Positions 1 to 42,087 of a DNA stretch of 42,087 nucleotides are shown in pieces. The stretch's first letter is position 1. Every line of letters begins with the position of its first letter. The notes beneath the pieces were generated by a model. The model searched no databases. It saw only the letters and a program-made list of their open reading frames with translations, and had not been told where the DNA came from. A program made the position numbers and the translations under genes. The stretch lies in the NCBI GenBank assembly GCA_008931825.1, contig QXVZ01001949.1, positions 1 through 42,087 on the forward strand, written 5' to 3'. The DNA comes from Phallusia fumigata. Taxonomy: Eukaryota > Chordata > Ascidiacea > Phlebobranchia > Ascidiidae.

Positions 1-1204
1 AGGTAAACTGCAGTGTTGCGCTTCGCTGCCCGGCGTTAAGTACTGGTCTTTGAAGAAGTGAAACGTCAGTTTAGGCGTCGTCAGTACTTGTGTAAGGTCT
101 AAATCAGTGGGTTATTGTTTAGCATATATATGGTATCCGTTTGAAGCCTTTGTGCAGACAGACAAAGCGATCTGTTGTCAAACTTGTAGCAGTAAACCGC
201 TCAAAAAGTTATTTTGAATTTGCTGCAATAGCAAAATGTTGATTGAAACCAATTTTAATGCTTTACAAAGGCGTTTAAACATTTAAAGAATGGTTTTACC
301 ATAGTGTGCATGGTTTAAGTGGTTTGCTTTGGTTAGTTGCACCAAGTTTGTTCAAAATCCCGTAAAAAACACATGACAAAGTTTTAATGTTCTTGCTTGG
401 ACGTTGGTTTTCGGTTGCAGCAACGCTTCGAACCGCAATGATTCATTTACCTAACGCGTGCAAGCCATAGCTTTTATATCGCAGTCGTTCGACAAACCAT
501 CTACACGTTGTGGATAAGCGCTTACATGGCTCACTGTTCAATCCTGTCTTCCTCAGCCTTTTACTGTGAACAGGGAGGATGGGACATGTTTTTATAGCGG
601 CAACGCGTGGGTTTGAGACGGAAACGCTGCCGCGCGCGACTATAGAAGAAAGGCCCGAGCCCAAACTGACGGTTTGACACCACGGCAGAGCATTTCTATT
701 TGTTTGTTTGTGTGTATGGGGGGATGCACTCACACTCAGCGGTGCAGGCGTTCTTTTACCAACGCGCCCTTTTGCAATGAATTGAAGTGTTTTGTAATGG
801 CGCTTAACTATATTTAGAGGCAAAACGCGCTGTTCAACTCACGTGGAACGTCGACATTGCCTCTGTACCGCGCAGAAGGCCACAATACGTATGTGTGCAG
901 AGTTAGTTTCCAGTTTTGAAAATGTGCTTTCTTAATGCAAGTAAACAGTTCAGTTTTGATAGGAGAGCAGAAGAGTGCGTACACAATGCGGCAAACTTCG
1001 CGCGAAAAATAACAGCGTTACCGTTTCTACGCAGAACTTTTTGGCACCACTAACGTAGGGAGGTTGTACTTTGATTCGTGTGATGCTACTGGTCTGAGTG
1101 TACATTAGCATTTGCTCTACATCAAAAGCTGTTTTGGGGCGTCCGAGAGACAAACACCTGAGTGTGAGATCTTTTAATGCAAGACCTCCTTGATTTGCAA
1201 GCCA
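1..1204. other. Upstream / promoter-side region of PKA-C
   Basis: No exon with matching splice sites and no recognisable protein was found here. Positions about 440-1210 are richer in CpG than the introns that follow, as expected close to a promoter. A minus-strand open frame at 443-823 resembles no known family. The 5' untranslated region of exon 1a should lie in this stretch, but I cannot place the transcription start. Confidence 0.4.
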
Positions 1205-15392
<14,188 letters not shown>

Positions 15393-15684
15393 CCGACGTG
15401 TCTTCCCGACCTCCTGATCGGAAGCGGAGGATGTCGCAGAGACCTTGCTCTGATTCACATCCTAACCCACATTCAGGAGCAGATTTATCTTCGCTTCTAC
15501 AGAAGCGTCCTTATTGCATTTAATCTCAATGTAGTTTACTGATGTTAGTTTAATCCTAAAAAAGGGAGCTTGTAAGTTCCTCCTGTGACGATTGTTAGGG
15601 GCCGCCCCCCCATACCCTTTATGTTAGCTGTGACAGCATAACCATAACACACTAAAACGTAAACTGCAGTGCTTCATGGATTAC

Positions 15685-15690
15685 AATAAA
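15685..15690 (+). terminator. Candidate polyadenylation signal of PKA-C
   Basis: The hexamer AATAAA lies 293 bases after the PKA-C stop codon, a reasonable 3' UTR length. I saw no closer exact match. Cleavage position is not determinable from sequence alone. Confidence 0.5.
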
Positions 15691-16058
15691 ACCTCGCGGA
15701 TGTAGAGCCATGCTATAGATCTGCTTTGCAAAATCCCGTTAGTGCAAATATCAACCCAAACACAATTTCAAAACATGCTTTAAAATCCTCGTCTCATGGA
15801 TCAAATTTTGACTATGCAATGTACAAAAAAAACTGCATTGCTTTGTTCCGAACTACAAGGACAGCACTCCAGGCCACTGAAGTGCTTCCGAAAATTTTCG
15901 CCCCCGCCTTTTCTGTTCAAAATATCCAACGTCATCAGTCAACAAGATGCGAGCAGATCACTTGGTGACGACATATTCACGTCACCGCCGCGGAATATTG
16001 CTCTTCGACAACGTCCCTCGAATTTCTGAGTCTCGTTTTGTTGGCGCGTCACTCCGTG

Positions 16059-16559
16059 TGACGTCATGTTGTGACGTAATCCCATTCTTTAGTTTGTGTT
16101 GTGCTCTTGTACCCAGAGGCTGTTTGCTAACAGGCGCGAACGTTTTACTCAGTGGCTACGGGCTTACTAGCTCCCACTGGCGGCAGACTCGCCTTCGCCA
16201 CACCCACTTCTCGCGTCAGATTCTTCAAGGCAGAGATGTTTTTCGGCCGTGTTGTTACCTGTGTGCTGCAGGGGCCGACTTCTTCAAATCGTTGGCGCCT
16301 CCGTCGCTGGTAGTAAGGTAATACCCCCTTGCGTCACACTTTGCGAGTCACGTGATTCCTACCTGTTCCCACAATGGTATTATTGTGTGTTTTTTGAAAG
16401 TCTCCTAATACGCCGGATTCTGTATTATGCATCGACGTACCTCCGACGCCTTGCGTCATAGATGACGTCAAACATTATTTGTTGGACTTTTTGGTAACCT
16501 CGAGTAAACCCGCCTCAAAAGTGCGTCATGACGTAATGGATCTGAAAAACTTAATGACG
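16059..16559. promoter_or_regulatory. Cluster of CRE / bZIP-type sites
   Basis: Perfect palindromic TGACGTCA occurs at 16059-16066 and 16463-16470. TGACGTAA occurs at 16072-16079 and 16529-16536, and a further TGACGT half-site lies near 16554. More CGTCA halves occur on either side. CREB/ATF factors bind such sites. No activity is shown, and a repeat origin is possible. Confidence 0.35.
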
Positions 16560-16894
16560 TTCTCACAATATTTTGTTCAAATCAATGGAATTTGTTATGA
16601 CAACATTGGTCTCGGTGAGGTGTAAACCAGTGCAATGATGACGAACCAGTTTTGCGGTGACTCGACAGCAGGCACGTCATCATAGTAAAAAGTGTGCAAT
16701 TTATTTTGGAAAAAAAATGGTTTGGAGGAACCGTTGATCCCGTATTTACGCCCAGCGGCGTTTGGTTTCATGTTGTTGCGAATCTATTTTACTTCGTGTT
16801 TCCCCTTTCGTTATGTTTTGCGTTCGGTGTTTTATATTTCCTTGTTTTTTTGTTTACGAGCGATTTAACGAAACAAATAGACAAAAACGAAAAT

Positions 16895-17384
16895 TGCTGG
16901 CGTCGGTTTGGTTCTTTGTCAGTAGGCAACACAGATCCTTATTTTCAACCTGGCGTTTTTCTTTAGTTTTTTTGGTTGACCCGACTTGGTAAATACCATA
17001 ATTTCAAGTAATCCGTGATTCATTGGGTTGATTTAATGTTTGTTGCAAGTTTATTATTTTGGATGAACAAAAAAATGCATGTGTTCCGCTTGGCGCATTA
17101 AGCATCGCATCTAAAGGCAGATTCACACCAGATGCGTNTGCTGGCGTCGGTTTGGTTCTTTGTCAGTATAGGCAGCACAGATCCTTATTTTCAACCTAGC
17201 GTTTTTCTTTAGTTTTGCTGGTTGACCCGACATGATAAATACCATAATTTCAAGTAATCCGTAATTCATTGGGTTGACTTAACGTTTGTTGTAAGTTTTT
17301 TATTTTGGGATAAACAAAAAAATGCAAGTGTTCCGCTTGGCGCATTAAGCATCGCATCTAAAGGCAGATTCACACCAGATGCGT
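16895..17384. repeat. Haplotype direct repeat around N at 17138
   Basis: 16895-17137 recurs as 17139-17384 with several substitutions and a 2-base insertion. The repeated unit ends inside the left terminus of the MITE-like element. Confidence 0.82.
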
Positions 17385-17538
17385 CTACCGGTTGTGGTAC
17401 GTTTTTTGATCTCGCGGCAAGCAGCGGGGCATTTACTCCAGCCGCGACCAAAGTTTATCTATCAGACCCGGCCAAAGTGGTTTATGTTTGATAGATAGAC
17501 TTTGGTCCCGGTAGACGCATCTGGTGTGAATCAGCCTT
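17361..17538. mobile_element. Foldback MITE-like element
   Basis: The left end (17361-17391, starting AAGGCAGATTCACACC) is the inverted complement of the right end (17508-17538), with one mismatch that I see over 31 bases. Inside, a second inverted pair (17446-17464 and 17489-17507, one mismatch) can form a hairpin with a 24-base loop. There is no coding capacity, so any mobilisation would need a transposase elsewhere. Target duplication is unclear; TTAA or TA is possible. The left terminus also occurs just before the N at 17138, as part of a haplotype copy. Confidence 0.7.
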
Positions 17539-17789
17539 AAGGCTCAATTGATGTCCTGTTGCAACAACAATTCATACTTTACGTTGCCCAAAACTGAAAT
17601 ATTGCCGCTCACGACCTTAGGAGAAAAAAAGCGTTTAGTGCAACTATCTTAACCTTTTTTTCATATCGGTACGCCTTCGAAATCAACAACCGGTTTTCGT
17701 AACTTCTGTAATTTCCGAAAAGCGATTATTGTTCTCATGTTCAAATAACAAATCATCCTCTTTTTCCCTTAGGAACAGATTCCCCCTGG

Positions 17790-17795
17790 TTTATT
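17790..17795 (-). terminator. Possible polyadenylation signal of ROR
   Basis: On the minus strand this reads AATAAA, about 690 bases past the ROR stop codon. It is the nearest exact hexamer downstream that I noticed, but variant signals could lie closer. Confidence 0.25.
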
Positions 17796-18481
17796 GATTC
17801 TAACGTTTAGATTGTTTAAACTTTCGCTTGTCATTACACGCTGTTCAGCAGATTTTGTTCTGGCACAGAGGCTCAGAAATACCGAGGTTTGGTACCGAGC
17901 CTTGACGTAACCAATCTCTGCATCAAAGGTCGGCGATGCAACTTCACATTTGATATGCTCGGCCTGACAGGTCAACCAGAGCATGATTGCATTCCAAAAC
18001 AAAACAGTAGAGAAGTGTCCAGAAAGGTGTATTTACAGAATTCCGAATGTTTCACAATTTGTGAACCAGGGATGCAGGGGCATGGCGCGGAAGAAAACAA
18101 TGCATAAAAAGCAATACACTATGCTTGTAAAAACATTTACCTTAAACCCAGGTAAACACGTTTAAGTCCTAGCCACACAAATTAAAAGGCGTATAATAGG
18201 GTGTTGTGTTTAAGACGATGCGTGCTACCTTGCAGCGCATTAAAAAAATCAATAAAAATGTGGAATTTTGTGTTAAATAAACAACAAAAACGTATAGGAA
18301 CCAGCATGTCGTGTGCATTGGAATGCTGCGCTAGATAAATTAGCAAGTTCTCGAAAGTCCACAAAATTGTAAAAACATCAACACTGAAAGTATGGACCTT
18401 TGACAAAAAAGTCCACTATGGCTGTTCCGAAAAACTGGCCATATGACGTCATCGCCAAACCCAACATGGCTACGATCGTCT

Positions 18482-33194
<14,713 letters not shown>

Positions 33195-36156
33195 GGCGGC
33201 GTCCAACGCGGTTCCAGGCGCCTTGAAACAATAGCCGCCGTGTGTAGTCACTAGAGTCCCTTACGGCGCAATTATCGCTTCAAGTACAGTTCAGGCGTGA
33301 ATCCAATTTGGGTCGTCTCGTGTGGTAAATATGCTGCTGCGCCGGTCTCACAGGACTCTATGCTAGACAGGGCCTAATATTTTGCTCAGTGACCTGTGAA
33401 AAGCAAGACGCGAAATTGAAATGAGTAAATATCCAGCGTTGGCATTGTGCCGCGCCAGATGTCGCCCCCGTGAGAGATGATCAATACAAAGTTTGGAGAC
33501 TTTGCACCAAAGCGTTTTCTTTATTACACATCGTAGTGTTGCAAAGACGGCCACAGCGGTTTTAAGCGAATTTAGTGCGTTTACCAATGGCGAATGCTTT
33601 GGCTAACGTCCATTCTACACCTTATGAGACCTGCTCATTGAACAACGTACAGCCCTTCTCCACAAGAGGGTTTGAGTTGTTTGTAAACCTGTTGAAAGTG
33701 TGCCAATACATGCAACATAGCGGTATTGGTTTTTAGGCACACATCATTTAAACAATGGCAACGTTTTTATTCATTTAAGTTTTTAGGCGTGCAAACATTA
33801 ATAGGCATGCCGTACCACTGCCCTACACCTCAATCAGGCGACTTTGACTCAGGTTAGTCCACACAAACAGCACTTAGGCGCAAATCAAAGAAGCGCATAT
33901 CATTTCCAGACAAAACGACACCGCTTGACAAATCTCGGCTCTCGCCTGCTGGCAGGCTGTTTGTGACGCAACAATCGAAAACGAATACAGCGCAACGTCA
34001 CAGGCCTCAAGTGCGGCCAGCGGTTCCCACGAGAGTGACTCTGGAAGTGTCGGCGAGCCGCGAAACGTCGTGCTCCCGGAGTTGTGTGATGACTGCGTTG
34101 GTGGTAATTACGCCCGTAGCCCAAATGCGTGTGCCTGAGATGTGGTTATTATGCCCTATCGGACAGCAGTTTGGAGTGGACAAGTGCTATGGAAATTATT
34201 TACGGCACGAAAACGCAGTTAATTGTCAGCAACAACACAAAAAACTCTCACAATAACAACGTAACTCCCAAAATGTACACAAATATTAAAAAAGTTGTAC
34301 CACAGTTCACTATAAACGTTTAAAAAAGAAAATGAGTTTAAGTAACTTAACAGTTTATGCATGTAAAACAAAGCGAGTAATACAGAAAAGATGCCTCCAG
34401 CACTAAAACGCATACAGCACTAAATCTAAGTTTAATATGCCTAATTAACTATCCAAACCCTTCCGCAAAACCGCGTCAAAGTTAAATTTTTAACGCTCTA
34501 ACTTTTCCGATTGACATTATGCTTTGTACAAACACAGCTACCAGCAATAACTGTCATTATTCCGAGCAAACAAGCTACTTGCGGAGTGTGGAGTTTGCCT
34601 AAGGGTCATATATCACTCGAAGTTCGGCTTTCTTTTCAACTTTAATCAAAGAGAAGCCGCGTGCGCTCCGAGAGTTGAGATTAGAAAAGCCAGGGGTGCA
34701 ACTGTAGTATTTGCGCTATTATGGATAATAGCTACCGCAACACAGACGACAAAACCTGAGGACTTTGTACTTCTAAGTTGATTTTTTTCCATGGATCTAG
34801 GTAAAAGTTAACAGCTTTCAACTTGACAGTCGTATTGACTTCATAAGCGCTTATTTTAAACTCCAAACATTACGTCCATGTCAAAAGTAACGTTGTCGTT
34901 GCATGCAGACAAATTTGGATCTAATCTAAAATGTAAAATTGATGGAATAAACCGCGTTTAACGCACGATTTATAAACAATATGAATATAAGTAATCAGCG
35001 TAAGAAGCAGAATGCTAACTTATCTAACTTTGCCTAAATTCTAAAAACTTTTTGCCTCTTAACAATTCAGACACATATTTGCGGCATAAACCTTAACCCT
35101 TAAGCACTTTGCGCAGTTCCCTACACCTGTCCTACTTGGACCCGCAATACCTTCATGCTAAATACTTTCAACAAATCCCGTAATCCCCGAATTAGGTTTT
35201 GTGCCAAGTAAAGACAGCACTCAAATTGATTTCTGCTGTTCTTGCTGACACTGTGACCAGCCCATCCATTCGTCGGCACGCTTCAAGTGTTTTCAGCGAC
35301 GAACGACAGGCAGACCAGCGCGAGAAAGACCCAACAAGCGACGCCGAAAAGTGAAAAAATGCGACTCCTCGATTTCGGCTAATCTCTACTGCGGAGCGCC
35401 GCTTGCGACGTAACTGATAGGTGCCAATTCTGGAAGCATTCCAAGTGCCAGCTTCGGCACCTCGACGACACGGCCAATTGATTCCCTTCTTGTCGTTTCC
35501 GCTTTCAGTGTTGCAACTGCTGGAATTGGCAACAGCACCAAATTTATGATCTCACCACTAAGAAAGTAAGGAAATCAATTTTTATGTTACTTCTTCATTC
35601 TATCGTACTCAACATTTTCATTGTTTCGTCACTTGGTAGACTATAAAATTTTGGTGGTAAATTATGCAAAAAAACAATCACAGAAAAAAATTCCGACAAT
35701 AAACAATTTGTCACCGTAATGTGCGCAAACCTTGTAACATCAGAAACTACCCCCCACCCCAACATTGCGCAAAGTAACTTGTTTTGGGTAACCATTTATT
35801 GTTTTAGGACCAAATGTGGTAATATGAATTGGTAGTCTCTATACATGTAAAATATAGAGAAAGGTCAAGAACTACTGGAATAAAACGTCCAAGACAGCTG
35901 TGTTTTTATGATTTCTATGAATTATGCCGTGATCACTCATCCATTGCAAAATAGATTGCGAATGGGAATGGAATGAGTGATGGAAAGAATGTGGGTTATT
36001 AGCTTTTGCATTCAGTTGAAGTTTATGTTTTGGTTGTTTACAAAAAAACTGGGCAGCTCAGTAAATGTTTAAAATAATTGGTTCATAAACATTGTCAGGG
36101 GTCAAGAGAAGGAGAATTTGTAATTTTCATTTGTGAATACTTTACAGTTGTCTGAA
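33195..36156. promoter_or_regulatory. Shared upstream region of divergent ROR and CNNM
   Basis: About 3 kb between two oppositely transcribed genes, so it must include both promoters and 5' UTRs. CpG-richer patches occur at about 33900-34150 and 35220-35540. The latter may mark a promoter or an untranslated exon for CNNM. No open frame in it has a recognisable domain. I cannot place TATA boxes or starts with confidence. Confidence 0.5.
36140..36147 (+). promoter_or_regulatory. Splice acceptor just upstream of the CNNM start codon
   Basis: CTTTACAG ends 9 bases before the ATG at 36157. It could be the acceptor of an upstream untranslated exon or, in an ascidian, a spliced-leader trans-splice site, which often lies very close to the start codon. 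The choice between these is inference. Confidence 0.4.

Positions 36157-42087
<5,931 letters not shown>

Larger units (their letters stand above)
15691..18481. other. Intergenic region between convergent PKA-C and ROR
   Basis: No gene was found. It holds a CpG-richer segment about 15890-16690 with many CRE-like sites, a haplotype repeat pair around the N at 17138, a foldback MITE-like element at 17361-17538, and presumably the ROR 3' UTR at the upper end. Open frames here look random and carry no domain. Confidence 0.6.

Noticed and set aside
443..823. Minus-strand open frame of 126 codons upstream of PKA
   Set aside because: No recognisable domain or splice partner. It lies in a CpG-richer promoter-side region where stop codons are fewer.
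15726..16461. Overlapping plus-strand frames after the PKA stop
   Set aside because: Three frames overlap, none shows a domain, and the region is better described as a CpG-richer spacer with CRE-like sites.
33900..34323. Overlapping open frames on both strands in the ROR-CNNM spacer
   Set aside because: They coincide with a CpG-richer patch, lack motifs and contradict each other. Promoter sequence is more likely.

Overview
The window looks like a piece of a small, intron-rich animal genome. An ascidian tunicate of the Ciona type fits best. The evidence is compact introns with GT-AG borders, AT-rich non-coding DNA, three well conserved metazoan genes, and very high allelic polymorphism that survives in the assembly. 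The species assignment is an inference; nothing in the window fixes it.

Three genes could be reconstructed exon by exon, with every splice phase matching. (1) Positions 1205-15392, plus strand: the catalytic subunit of cAMP-dependent protein kinase (PKA-C). It has nine shared exons and three candidate alternative first exons, predicting 357, 349 or 369 residues. (2) Positions 33194-18482, minus strand: a ROR-family receptor tyrosine kinase with signal peptide, Ig, Frizzled-type cysteine-rich domain, kringle, membrane span, tyrosine kinase-like domain and a long Ser/Pro/Gln-rich tail. It has 19 coding exons and about 1130 residues. Its kinase domain has lost two normally invariant aspartates, so it is probably a pseudokinase. 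(3) From 36157 on the plus strand, running off the window: a CNNM (cyclin-M / ancient conserved domain) magnesium-transport protein. The ectodomain, DUF21 membrane domain and start of the CBS pair are visible (443 residues).

Layout: 1-1204 is upstream sequence of PKA-C. PKA-C and ROR are convergent, separated by about 3.1 kb (15393-18481) that holds a cluster of CRE-like sites and a foldback MITE-like element. ROR and CNNM are divergent, separated by about 3 kb (33195-36156) that must contain both promoters. From 41098 to the end there is CNNM intron with no recognisable exon.

There are twelve single N bases. Ten of them are flanked by near-identical direct repeats of about 0.1-1.5 kb. These are best explained as the two haplotypes of one heterozygous animal placed end to end, not as real duplications. 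They create a false second copy of PKA exon 4 and partial false copies of PKA exon 10, ROR exon 18, ROR exon 9 and CNNM exon 5.

The three genes have no known joint pathway. PKA-C is a cytosolic cAMP effector, ROR a Wnt5-type surface receptor and CNNM a membrane Mg2+ transporter or regulator. I see no mobile operon, CRISPR array, defence system or other unknown multi-gene system here.
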